Positions 7,075 through 14,945 of a stretch of DNA of 16,390 nt are shown here, piece after piece. The notes beneath the pieces are model-generated. The model was not told the DNA's origin. It made no database searches and worked only from the letters and a program-made list of their open reading frames with translations. The stretch is from positions 1-16,390 of the forward strand of contig JBGYPP010000074.1 in NCBI GenBank assembly GCA_041838515.1, in the 5' to 3' direction. Made by a program: the position numbers and the translations under genes. How positions within the stretch are numbered: the first letter of the stretch is position 1; the number at the start of each line of letters is the position of its first letter. Source of the stretch: JBGYPP01 sp041838515 (GTDB taxonomy: Bacteria > Bacillota > Clostridia > Lachnospirales > Lachnospiraceae).

Positions 7075-8550
7075 CTATTGCGCAGCCATACGGGCTATCT
7101 CCCTGCCCAGCATATATCTAGCCTGGGCGTTGGGGTGGCAGCCATCCTCCAAATAATCCCAGGCCTTATCCGGATCCAGATCCAGAAAAGCATAGCTGTC
7201 CAGGCAGACCGCCCCCTTTGTGGCCGCTACCGTCTGAGAGGCCTCCACATAATCCATCAAAGTGCCGCCATGGGCGTGCCGGATCTCCCGGCCGTAGTCA
7301 AAATAGGTGATATACCCCGGGGTCATGATCAAGAACTCCGCATGTGGATAGGCCTCGGCCAACATGTCTATGGCCAGAGCCAGCGCGCTCTTCGTGCCCA
7401 GCTGTCCGGGCACATCTTCCAAAGGCAGTCCGGACATATAGTCATTGACTCCGTGGTTGAGTATAAAAAGCAGCCGCCTCTCGGTCTTGTGCTGCTCCCG
7501 GAAATCCCAAAGGCTGGCCACGCCCGGAGGCAGATGCCCGGCCCCCAGGGAGTTTAACTCCTCCTTCCAATAGGCCTTATCCCCTGACAGCCGTTCAGCC
7601 ATGGGCAGCAGGCCATATCCCCGCTGGTTCATATCCGCCGCCACGCTGCCGCCAACGGCGCAGTTCCATACCCGGGAGCCGGAGAAAGCTGCAGTCACCC
7701 CGGGTATGGACATGGTATCCCGGTAATTTCCAAAAAGGCTGTCGCCCAGGAATACATAATCCGCTTGGCTCTGCCTATCTAGCTCCAACTCCTTGGCCCA
7801 GGCCTCCATATCGGCGAACATTTCCTCCAAACGGGCTATGGCCACCGGCCCGCCGCCCAAGCCATAGGCGTATTCTCCATCCACAAACCCCAGCAAAAAT
7901 TGGGTTTTGGCCACATCAGCCAGCAGCTCCCCCTCCCGGTAATTGCTAGGATTGGCCGCCATCCAAGGCCTATCCCCCATATAATACAGGGAGATGGAGC
8001 GCCAGCCGCTGATGCGTTCTATGGCCTCCCCCAGGGATGCGCTCTGCTCCAATCTCTCCTGGGGGGATAAGCCCCGCCAATCCTCCAAGGGGCGAGGAAA
8101 AATCTGTATAAGAAACTGCGTATAGACTGCCTGCTCCACCAGGGTCTCCAGCGACTGCAAAAAGACCTCGGCCTCCGGGCCGTACACTGAGCGCAGCTCC
8201 AGATACACCCGGGCCGGGGGCTGCTCCAGCGCCAGCATATCCCCCAAGACATCCAGCAGCCCCTGCCTCCCCAGGCCCTGGGGGATGATCAGTATATCCT
8301 CTCCCCGGTACTGCGAAAACCACTGCGCATCATAGGCCTCCAGAGTACCCTCACCCAGGAATACGCCCTGGTATTCCCCCCGGGCGTATTCCTCCAAGGC
8401 CTGGGCGCGGATGCGCTCTGCCTCCCGCCTGGGTCTGGCCCAGAGCGCCCATAAGGCCCAAAGCGCCAGGCCGGCCAATAGGAGCAGGCCCAAAAGGCTG
8501 GCCAGCCATGCCGCCCTATGGGAATTTCTTTTTCGTTTTCGCCTGTCCAT
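7075..8550 (-). CDS. Membrane-anchored SGNH/GDSL-family hydrolase with uncharacterised N-terminal domain
   Basis: 491 residues. A basic N-terminus (RRKRKRNSHR) and a single hydrophobic helix (about 13-38) indicate a type II membrane protein with its bulk outside the cell. The SGNH blocks are all present in the C-terminal half: GDS with Ser271 (FLGDSLFG, 267-274), the block II glycine in CAVGGS (297-302), the block III asparagine in NHGVNDY (365-371), and D469-x-x-H472 in DGCHPN. This predicts an active esterase or acyl-hydrolase or transferase acting on envelope material; the substrate is not readable. Residues 40-260 form a separate region that I do not recognise. The start is 2 nt after the stop of the preceding gene, with only a weak Shine-Dalgarno (AGGTG), suggesting translational coupling. 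It is probably the last gene of the first operon. Confidence 0.85.
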   Translation of the reverse strand: MDRRKRKRNSHRAAWLASLLGLLLLAGLALWALWALWARPRREAERIRAQALEEYARGEYQGVFLGEGTLEAYDAQWFSQYRGEDILIIPQGLGRQGLLDVLGDMLALEQPPARVYLELRSVYGPEAEVFLQSLETLVEQAVYTQFLIQIFPRPLEDWRGLSPQERLEQSASLGEAIERISGWRSISLYYMGDRPWMAANPSNYREGELLADVAKTQFLLGFVDGEYAYGLGGGPVAIARLEEMFADMEAWAKELELDRQSQADYVFLGDSLFGNYRDTMSIPGVTAAFSGSRVWNCAVGGSVAADMNQRGYGLLPMAERLSGDKAYWKEELNSLGAGHLPPGVASLWDFREQHKTERRLLFILNHGVNDYMSGLPLEDVPGQLGTKSALALAIDMLAEAYPHAEFLIMTPGYITYFDYGREIRHAHGGTLMDYVEASQTVAATKGAVCLDSYAFLDLDPDKAWDYLEDGCHPNAQARYMLGREIARMAAQ

Positions 8551-8552
8551 CT

Positions 8553-9854
8553 CTACACCTGCAATTGGATCAATCCCTTATCTGCCATACTTTGGAGGCT
8601 GGACATAATGCCGAATTTTGCATGGGCAAAGGTCAAGCCGCCTTGGAAGAAAACGGTATATGGAGGCCGTATGGGGCCGTCTGCCGAAAGCTCTATGGAA
8701 GATCCGGACACAAAGGCTCCGGCGGCCATAATCACGGGGTGCTGATAACCGGGCATATCCCAGGGCTCCGGCACCACGAAGGAATCCACCGGCGCCGCCT
8801 TTTGTATGCCCTGACAAAAGGCCACTACAGCCTCCGGGCTGCCCAGGGTGATGGCTTGGATAATATCATTTCTGGGTCCATTGGCCCTGGGCCAGGCGGC
8901 ATATCCCAGGCCCTCATAGAGATGGGCTGCGAATATGGCGCCTTTCAGAGCGGCAGCCGTCACTGTGGGAGCCAGGAAGAGACCCTGGTAAAAAGCGGGC
9001 ATGGTCCCCAGGGAGGCGCCCACCTCCTTGGCCAGGCCAGGGGAGGTCAGGCGGCAGGCAGCCTGCTCTATACACTGCCTGGTGCCGGCCAGATAGCCGC
9101 CTATGGGGGCCAGGCCGCCGCCGGGATTTTTGATCAATGAACCCACCACCAGATCCGCGCCCACATGGGAGGGTTCGGCCACATCCACAAATTCCCCATA
9201 GCAATTGTCCACCATGCAGATCAGATCCGGCTTTCTCTCCTTGAGAAAAGCAATCAGCCGGCCTATCTCCTCCACAGAGAAGCTGGGCCTTTCCTGATAC
9301 CCCTTGGACCTTTGTATGGTGGCCATCTTCACCTCCGGTCCCAGCGCGGCCTCTATGGCAGCATAGTCAAAACTGCCGTCCGGCAGCAGATCCACCTGCC
9401 TGTAGCCTATGCCGTATTCCGCCAGAGAACCCCGGCTGGGCCTTATGCCTATGACCTGCTCCAGCGTGTCATAGGGCTTGCCGGCCGGGGAGAGCAGCAC
9501 CTGTCCCGGACGCAGATTGGACATCAAGGCCAAAGCCAAAGCATGGGTGCCGCAGGTTATTTGCGGCCGCACCAGCGCATCCTCCGTGCCGAACAGGCTG
9601 GCATACACCTTTTCCAGAGTATCCCGGCCTATGTCATTGTATCCATATCCTGTGGTGGTTCCCAGATGGGCCTCGCTGACGGCATTTTGCCGCATGGCCT
9701 CCAGCACCCGCATCTGATTGTACTCCGCCCTGCGATCTATCTGGGCAAAGGTATGCTCCAGCTCCCGGCATATGGCCTCTCCCCGCTCTACAACCTCTGC
9801 GCTCAAGCCCATCTTCTGCCATTGCAGGGCAGCCAACTCCCCTATCTGCATCAT
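8553..9854 (-). CDS. PLP-dependent enzyme, methionine gamma-lyase-like / aluminium resistance family
   Basis: 433 residues from ATG 9854 (a second ATG is at 9851). It matches the cystathionine beta-lyase-related family often annotated as aluminium resistance protein. Marks are HLGTTTGYGYNDIGRDTLE, PQITCGTHALALAL, a cofactor-site aspartate in CMVDNCYGE (D216), and the Schiff-base lysine in GSLIKNPGGGLAPIGGYLAG (K242). The fold type I core looks complete. The true reaction is not well established; carbon-sulfur lyase activity is inferred from the family, and the aluminium label is historical. A longer frame opens at 10001 but would read into the miaA 3' end. The AGGAGGAG site at 9865-9872, just after the miaA stop, fixes the start. 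Location behind miaA is common in Clostridia. Confidence 0.9.
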   Translation of the reverse strand: MMQIGELAALQWQKMGLSAEVVERGEAICRELEHTFAQIDRRAEYNQMRVLEAMRQNAVSEAHLGTTTGYGYNDIGRDTLEKVYASLFGTEDALVRPQITCGTHALALALMSNLRPGQVLLSPAGKPYDTLEQVIGIRPSRGSLAEYGIGYRQVDLLPDGSFDYAAIEAALGPEVKMATIQRSKGYQERPSFSVEEIGRLIAFLKERKPDLICMVDNCYGEFVDVAEPSHVGADLVVGSLIKNPGGGLAPIGGYLAGTRQCIEQAACRLTSPGLAKEVGASLGTMPAFYQGLFLAPTVTAAALKGAIFAAHLYEGLGYAAWPRANGPRNDIIQAITLGSPEAVVAFCQGIQKAAPVDSFVVPEPWDMPGYQHPVIMAAGAFVSGSSIELSADGPIRPPYTVFFQGGLTFAHAKFGIMSSLQSMADKGLIQLQV

Positions 9855-9864
9855 CTTCTGCCCT

Positions 9865-9872
9865 CTCCTCCT
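9865..9872 (-). promoter_or_regulatory. Strong ribosome binding site for the methionine gamma-lyase-like gene
   Basis: AGGAGGAG lies between the miaA stop (9877-9875) and the tandem ATG ATG at 9854/9851, with a 10-nt spacing to the first. It is the best Shine-Dalgarno I saw among the internal genes of this operon and rules out the longer upstream start. Confidence 0.8.
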
Positions 9873-9874
9873 GT

Positions 9875-10867
9875 CTATATGCCCAATTTGGCCCCGGCCA
9901 GGCTCCTGGCCAGCTCCAGCGCCTTGGAGGAGGATGCGGCGCTTGCCTCCAGATCCTGATGCAGCCATATGGCCTCTTTTTCCCTGGCAAACCAGGTCCA
10001 CTGCCTTTTGGCGTACCGGCGGCTGCCCTGTTTGATGGCATCCAAGGCGGCCTCCCTGTCCATTTCCCCCTCCATATAGGCGAGCATCTCCTTATAACCT
10101 ATGCCTTGCATGGATACCATGCCCCTGTGGCAGCCCATGGCCCTTAGGGCCTCCACCTCGGCTTCCAAACCCTCCTGCGCCATGTGGTCCACCCGCTGAT
10201 GGATGCGGCGGTATAAGGCCTCCCGGGGGGCAGTCAGGGCCAGATAACAGCAACGGAAAGCCGGGGGCTTTTTTTGCTCCCGCCTGTTGTGCTCCAATAT
10301 GGATTCCCCATGCTGCTCCAGGTATTCCAAGGCGCGTATGCAGCGCTTGGCATTGTGGGGATGTATGGTCCGGGCGCACAGCGGATCTCTTGCCTCCAGC
10401 ATTTTCCAAACAGCCTGCGCGCCCTCTCTCTCTGCAAGCGCCTCCAGGCGGCGTCTATACTCCCCGGAGCCGCCCTCCTCCAGCGCAAAATCCACATCCC
10501 GCAGCAGGGCCTGAATGAAAAATCCTGTTCCGCCTACGACTATGGGCAGCCGGCCCCTCCGGTAGATGCCCTCCAGCGCCTTTTTGGCCGCCTGCTGCCA
10601 CAGCGCCACATTGGCTTTTTCCCAGGGTTTTTTGATGCCCAGCAAATGGTGGGGTATGCCCTCCATCTCCCATGGACGTATTTTGGCCGTGCCTATATCC
10701 ATATACCGGTATATCTGCATGGAATCCGCCGACAGTATCTCCCCATTCCATAGCCTGGCCAGATCCAGGGCCAGACGGGTCTTGCCCACTGCTGTGGGGC
10801 CGGCCACCACCAAAATAGGAGGCATAGGGCTTTTTTTTTCGAATGGAAGTTCTGAAAAATTTTGCAT
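9875..10867 (-). CDS. miaA: tRNA dimethylallyltransferase MiaA
   Basis: 330 residues from ATG 10867. MiaA transfers a dimethylallyl group to N6 of A37 in tRNAs that read UNN codons. Evidence: P-loop GPTAVGKT (23-30), ILSADSMQIYRYMDIGTAK (44-62, including the catalytic-region aspartate D48), VVGGTGFFIQALL (110-122), NAKRCIRALEY, MQGIGYKEM, and near the C-terminus YAKRQWTWFARE. The frame stays open to an ATG at 10930, but that start overlaps the permease gene and lacks a Shine-Dalgarno. ATG 10867 has AAGG and AGGA just upstream. A still shorter start at 10825 (MPPILVVAG) has the usual MiaA N-terminal spacing but no ribosome site. The gene lies 22 nt after the permease stop. Confidence 0.96.
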   Translation of the reverse strand: MQNFSELPFEKKSPMPPILVVAGPTAVGKTRLALDLARLWNGEILSADSMQIYRYMDIGTAKIRPWEMEGIPHHLLGIKKPWEKANVALWQQAAKKALEGIYRRGRLPIVVGGTGFFIQALLRDVDFALEEGGSGEYRRRLEALAEREGAQAVWKMLEARDPLCARTIHPHNAKRCIRALEYLEQHGESILEHNRREQKKPPAFRCCYLALTAPREALYRRIHQRVDHMAQEGLEAEVEALRAMGCHRGMVSMQGIGYKEMLAYMEGEMDREAALDAIKQGSRRYAKRQWTWFAREKEAIWLHQDLEASAASSSKALELARSLAGAKLGI

Positions 10868-10889
10868 ATTCCTACTTACCTTATTTTTG

Positions 10890-13800
10890 TTATTCAACAC
10901 TCTTAAGGGATTCGGCCATGGGTATGGCATCCAGCCGTCTGCCCATCATCAGATTGACGGCCAGCGTCAGGCCCATTACCGCCATGGCAGACCATAGATA
11001 GGACCAGGGCCGTATCAAGGGGGCGAAATATACATCTTGAAAAGGTATGGCTCCCATAATGCGCAAGTGCAGCCAGCGGCCCAAAACCAGACCCAGGCCC
11101 ATACCCAACAGGGTCAGGACGATGTTTTCCCAGAATACAAAGGCCCGGGTTTCCCTCGGATAAAATCCCAAAACTTTAAAGGTGGCGATCTCCCGCACCC
11201 TCTCCATCAGATTGATATTGGTCAGATTGTACAAGACCACCAAGGCCAGCGCCGCCGCTGACAGCAGAACCAGGGAAAAGACCAGGGCGAGATTGCCCAC
11301 CATTTCATCCACTCTCTCCTGTACCTCCTGGGCGGTGATAGCGGAGAGCACGGCATCCTGAGCCAAAAGAGCTGTTTTTACCGACTCCGCCTCCCCCGGC
11401 TCCACCCGCAGATACAGGCTGCGTTTTGCAGATCCGCTGTCTGACACATAGGCATATTGGGAGAAATAATTCTCGCAGATGGCGCCCACGGCATAGGAGG
11501 CTATCTGACCCTCCTCATCCCTCAGCCACAGCCTGTCACCGTCCTCCAGGCCCATGGAAGCGGAAAGGGCCTGGCTCAGGTATATCTCATCCGGAGCCGG
11601 AGGATCCAAGGGATTGCCCTCCAAATTCCGCAAATGCAGTATATCTTCTCCGGCCTGGTCCTTCTCCAGCCTCCAGAGGCTGGCCGTGGGCAGGACAGTT
11701 CCCTCCTCTGATAAAAGCTGGCTGGAGGCGGACAGCTCCACCTTCTCCTCGGCCATGGGCAAAAATGCCTCCACGGCCTCCGGCAGCTCCAGACGGGTAT
11801 TCTCACCGTCAAAATCCTCTGCCAGTATAACATGGATATCATAGGTATGCACATATAGGAAATGCCGTCCTATGCCCTGCCCAAAGGAATCTCTAAGGCC
11901 AAAGCCCGCCAGCAGCAGGGCGGCGGATCCGGATATGCCCAGCACCATCATAAAAAGCCGGCCCTTGTACAGCAGGAGATTTCTTGCACATACCTTGGCC
12001 AAAAATCCCATGCGGCTCCAGAGAAAAGGCAGCTTTTCCAGGAGAATTTTCCGGCCGGACTTGGGCGCCTTGGGCCGCATCAATTGGGCCGGACTCTCGC
12101 CAAAGCTGCTCCAAACTGTCCACAAGGTGGCCAGCAGCAAAAACACAGCTGCTCCTCCCACGGACTGCAAGGCCAGAGATAGAGAATAATACAGCTGTAA
12201 ATCTCCCAAATCGTAGCTCATGGCAAAGGCAGACCAAATGGCCTGGGGAAACAGGGCAGACCCGCCCAAAAATCCGGCCAGGCCTCCCAGCACGGCTGCC
12301 AGGGAGGCGTAAGAGCCATAGAGCGCCAGCAAAAATCCCCTGCCATATCCCAGAGCCTTGTAAAGGCCTATGCGCAACCTATGCTCTGCCACCATGCGAC
12401 CCATGGTGGTCATGCAGACCAAGACGGCCACGGCCACAAAAAACACCGGGAACAGTTCGGCTATGCCGCCCACCACCAGCGTATCCCTTTCAAACGAGGC
12501 ATAAGCGGCATTGCTCTCCCTATCCAGCGCATAGGTCTTGGGGGCCTCAAAATCCTTCCATTCCCCATATCCCTGGGTCCATTCCTCCCGTGCCTGGGCC
12601 AATTCCTCCTCCAGTTCCCTAAGGCCCTGCCGCCAGTCCTCCTCAGCCTTTGTCCAATCCCTGTTGCCCTGCTGCCACTTGGCTTCCTGGGATATCCATA
12701 CGGCCTCCTGGGCATCCAATTCCACCCTGGCAGACTCCAATTCCCTCTTGGCATCCTCCAAACGGGCGGCCTCGGCCTCCAGAAGAGCCTCATTTTTGAA
12801 CAGCTCCCCCCGGCCGGCCTCTATTTCCATCCAGGCCCTGTCCATGGCCCTGGATCCCTGGTCTATCTCCGCCTTGGCCTGATCCAATTGGGCCTTGGCG
12901 GCCAGAAGCCGGACCTCGCCGGCGGATATCTGCTCTGCTGCTGCCTCCCATTGGGCTATCTGGACATCCAGGGCTTGGGCCGCCTCTGCCGGCAGCAGGC
13001 CTGCTGCCTTGGCTGCCTTGGCGGCTTCCAGTTCCGCTCCGGCCTGGGTGTGCGCCTGCCGCATCAGCTGCATCTGGCCATTCTGGGTCTGCCACTCCTC
13101 CATACCCCTCTGCCACTGGGCATGGCCGGCGTTAAGCTGGCCGCTGGATACCTCCCACTCCCGTATGCCGGCCTCCAGCGACTCCCTGGCCTCATCCAGG
13201 CGGGATCGCCCCTCCTCCAGCGCTGCGGCTCCGGCCTGTATCTCCTCCGCACCTCTCTGCCAGTCTTTTCTGGCCTGAGCCAGCTGCCTGGCGCCGGCAT
13301 CCAAGTCCCGCCGGCCCCGGTCTAGTTTGGCCCTTTCCTCCTGAAGCTTCTCTTGTGCCTCTTCTAGATCTCCCCTGTGTTCCTCCTCTGTAGCCTCTAT
13401 CTCCAGCCTGGCCTCCTCCAGATCGGACCAGAGCTGGGCCTTGGCCTCTATATAACGCGCCTGGGCCATAGAGGAAAGCCTTTCTTCCCATAGCTTTGTT
13501 TGTTTTTTAACAAATTCTTCGTAGGCCGGGGCATAGATTTGCTCCAGCCCCGGATGATTTTTTTCCAGTTGCAGATAGACATGGGTATATGCTATCTCCT
13601 GCCCATCCGGCATGGAGGGATGGGAAAAGCTCTCCCAAGGCAGATATAGATAACCCTGCAGACGGCCATCCCCCAAGGATGTGCTGCCCCGCAGGGAGTG
13701 TATGTATAAAGGGGAGGACACTATGCCTACCACCTCCGCCTCCTGGGGAGAAAGCCACTCACCATGGGGATCCGGCGCCTCCAGTTGGATTTTGCGGCCC

Positions 13801-14216
13801 AAATCCCCTTTTCCCAGCCAGCGGGAATCCGCTACGCACTCTCCTGCCCTCTGGGGCAGCCTCCCGGCCAGCAGCACCGGCGCATTGGCCTCTCTGGGCA
13901 GGGAGAGAATTTGCACGGCCTGGGCGCCGGAACCCAGGCCCTGGGCGTAGGCCTCTATGGATATCTGCCCCTCAGCCAGGGATAGGCCCGGCTGGCCCTG
14001 TATGGAATCCGCCTCCTCCAGGGTAAAACCCTGGGTGGATACCAGGCCCAGGTCAAAGAAATCCGCCCGGGCATAATACGCCTGGGCAGACTGGCGCATG
14101 GACAGCAGGGAGGCGTAAAGGCCGGCATAAAAAGCCACGCCTATGGCCACGATGGCAAAAAGCGCAGCAAATCTTCCCTTTTGACTTTGTATTTCCCGGA
14201 GGAGAATTTTGACCAT
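10890..14216 (-). CDS. FtsX/MacB-type ABC transporter permease with giant extracytoplasmic coiled-coil hairpin
   Basis: 1108 residues, the permease partner of the ATPase gene that ends 9 nt upstream. Layout: N-terminal membrane helix (17-40), an extracytoplasmic domain (about 45-235), a coiled coil (about 250-556), then a helix group (582-605, 627-655, 679-702). After a second start-like helix (752-775) comes a second outer domain (785-970) and the last helix group (973-995, 1028-1046, 1072-1090). Cytoplasmic coupling segments typical of FtsX_like domains are VAEHRLRIGLYKALGYG (609-625) and ERVREIATFKVLGFYPRETR (1005-1024). The coiled coil has two uninterrupted heptad runs, 284-382 and 416-535, separated by a turn with GLLP (406-409). 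Heptads often take the form LxxGxxx, as in YhgE/Pip-type proteins. Such permeases usually transmit force to outside partners or export lipids or peptides; which one applies here is unknown. AGGATGGG lies before the ATG. Confidence 0.93.
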   Translation of the reverse strand: MVKILLREIQSQKGRFAALFAIVAIGVAFYAGLYASLLSMRQSAQAYYARADFFDLGLVSTQGFTLEEADSIQGQPGLSLAEGQISIEAYAQGLGSGAQAVQILSLPREANAPVLLAGRLPQRAGECVADSRWLGKGDLGRKIQLEAPDPHGEWLSPQEAEVVGIVSSPLYIHSLRGSTSLGDGRLQGYLYLPWESFSHPSMPDGQEIAYTHVYLQLEKNHPGLEQIYAPAYEEFVKKQTKLWEERLSSMAQARYIEAKAQLWSDLEEARLEIEATEEEHRGDLEEAQEKLQEERAKLDRGRRDLDAGARQLAQARKDWQRGAEEIQAGAAALEEGRSRLDEARESLEAGIREWEVSSGQLNAGHAQWQRGMEEWQTQNGQMQLMRQAHTQAGAELEAAKAAKAAGLLPAEAAQALDVQIAQWEAAAEQISAGEVRLLAAKAQLDQAKAEIDQGSRAMDRAWMEIEAGRGELFKNEALLEAEAARLEDAKRELESARVELDAQEAVWISQEAKWQQGNRDWTKAEEDWRQGLRELEEELAQAREEWTQGYGEWKDFEAPKTYALDRESNAAYASFERDTLVVGGIAELFPVFFVAVAVLVCMTTMGRMVAEHRLRIGLYKALGYGRGFLLALYGSYASLAAVLGGLAGFLGGSALFPQAIWSAFAMSYDLGDLQLYYSLSLALQSVGGAAVFLLLATLWTVWSSFGESPAQLMRPKAPKSGRKILLEKLPFLWSRMGFLAKVCARNLLLYKGRLFMMVLGISGSAALLLAGFGLRDSFGQGIGRHFLYVHTYDIHVILAEDFDGENTRLELPEAVEAFLPMAEEKVELSASSQLLSEEGTVLPTASLWRLEKDQAGEDILHLRNLEGNPLDPPAPDEIYLSQALSASMGLEDGDRLWLRDEEGQIASYAVGAICENYFSQYAYVSDSGSAKRSLYLRVEPGEAESVKTALLAQDAVLSAITAQEVQERVDEMVGNLALVFSLVLLSAAALALVVLYNLTNINLMERVREIATFKVLGFYPRETRAFVFWENIVLTLLGMGLGLVLGRWLHLRIMGAIPFQDVYFAPLIRPWSYLWSAMAVMGLTLAVNLMMGRRLDAIPMAESLKSVE

Positions 14217-14225
14217 AGGCCCATC

Positions 14226-14930
14226 CTACCAATCAATATCTTGTATGGATATACGGTTCCGGTTCAGCGAATTTTCCATAATACGGCCATTGCGCGCATG
14301 AATGATGCGGTCCGCCATGGGCGCTATGGCGCTGTTGTGGGTGATCAATACCACAGTCTGACCCAGCTGACGGCATCTCTGCTCTAAAAGCGCCAGTACA
14401 GCCTTGCCTGTGGACACATCCAGCGCTCCCGTGGGTTCGTCACATAACAGCAGCTGGGGATTTTTGGCCAGGGCCCGGGCTATGGACACCCTCTGTTGTT
14501 CACCGCCGGAGAGTTGGGCGGGAAAATGCCCCATGCGCTCCCCCAGGCCAACATCCCGCAAAGCCTGGGCCGCAGGCAGGGGATGGGGGCAGATTTGCGC
14601 AGCCAGCTCCACATTCTCCAAGGCGGTCAAATTGGGTACCAAATTATAAAATTGAAAAACAAATCCCACCTTTTCTCTTCTGTACCGGGTCAATTCCCTC
14701 TCATTGAGGGCCGTGATGTCTTGGCCATCCACAAAAATAGAACCCTGGCTGGCCTGATCCATGCCTCCCAGCAGATTGAGCAGCGTGGTCTTGCCCGCGC
14801 CGGACGGGCCCAAAATCACGCAAAATTCCCCCTTGTATATGGAAAAACTGGCCTCTGACAAGGCTTGGACGGCCACTCCGCCCTTGCCATAGGTCTTGCC
14901 CACATTCTCCAATCGAACCAGTTCCTGCAT
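14226..14930 (-). CDS. ABC transporter ATP-binding protein, MacB/LolD family
   Basis: 234 residues. This is the cytoplasmic ATPase that would power the adjacent FtsX-type permease. Motifs are all intact: Walker A GPSGAGKTT (42-50), Q-loop in FVFQFYNLVPNLTALENVEL, signature LSGGEQQRVSIARAL, Walker B and D-loop LLLCDEPTGALD, and the switch histidine in LITHNSAIAPMADRI. The FQFYNLVPNLTA and DEPTGALD wording is typical of the LolD/MacB/FtsE group, which pairs with FtsX-fold permeases. The start ATG 14930 is 12 nt from the mutL stop, and the ribosome site overlaps that stop. Substrate is not predictable from this subunit. Confidence 0.97.
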   Translation of the reverse strand: MQELVRLENVGKTYGKGGVAVQALSEASFSIYKGEFCVILGPSGAGKTTLLNLLGGMDQASQGSIFVDGQDITALNERELTRYRREKVGFVFQFYNLVPNLTALENVELAAQICPHPLPAAQALRDVGLGERMGHFPAQLSGGEQQRVSIARALAKNPQLLLCDEPTGALDVSTGKAVLALLEQRCRQLGQTVVLITHNSAIAPMADRIIHARNGRIMENSLNRNRISIQDIDW

Positions 14931-14934
14931 AGAT

Positions 14935-14945
14935 CCATCCTCCTA
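14935..14945 (-). promoter_or_regulatory. mutL stop codon overlapping the ABC ATPase ribosome site
   Basis: TAGGAGGATGG holds the mutL TAG (14945-14943), and its last bases begin AGGAGG, the Shine-Dalgarno for ATG 14930. The arrangement favours translational coupling and places the ABC genes in the same transcript as mutL. Confidence 0.75.

Noticed and set aside
6817..7557. Plus-strand open frame spanning the ruvA promoter
   Set aside because: It crosses two well-supported minus-strand genes and their promoter and has no recognisable protein features.
9165..9959. Plus-strand open frame of 264 codons
   Set aside because: Antisense shadow of the PLP enzyme and the end of miaA; no recognisable domain and no ribosome site.
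9855..10001. Longer N-terminus for the PLP enzyme starting at 10001
   Set aside because: The extra 49 residues read through the miaA 3' end in another frame and are not family-like; a strong AGGAGGAG site points to 9854.
10868..10930. Longer MiaA start at 10930
   Set aside because: It overlaps the permease gene, lacks a Shine-Dalgarno, and adds residues before a start that already leaves more than the usual number ahead of the P-loop.
12381..13325. Long plus-strand open frame (314 codons) opposite the permease coiled coil
   Set aside because: It is the antisense of a repetitive heptad-rich region; the product is low-complexity Leu/Gly/Pro-rich, has no family resemblance, and lies fully inside a well-supported gene.
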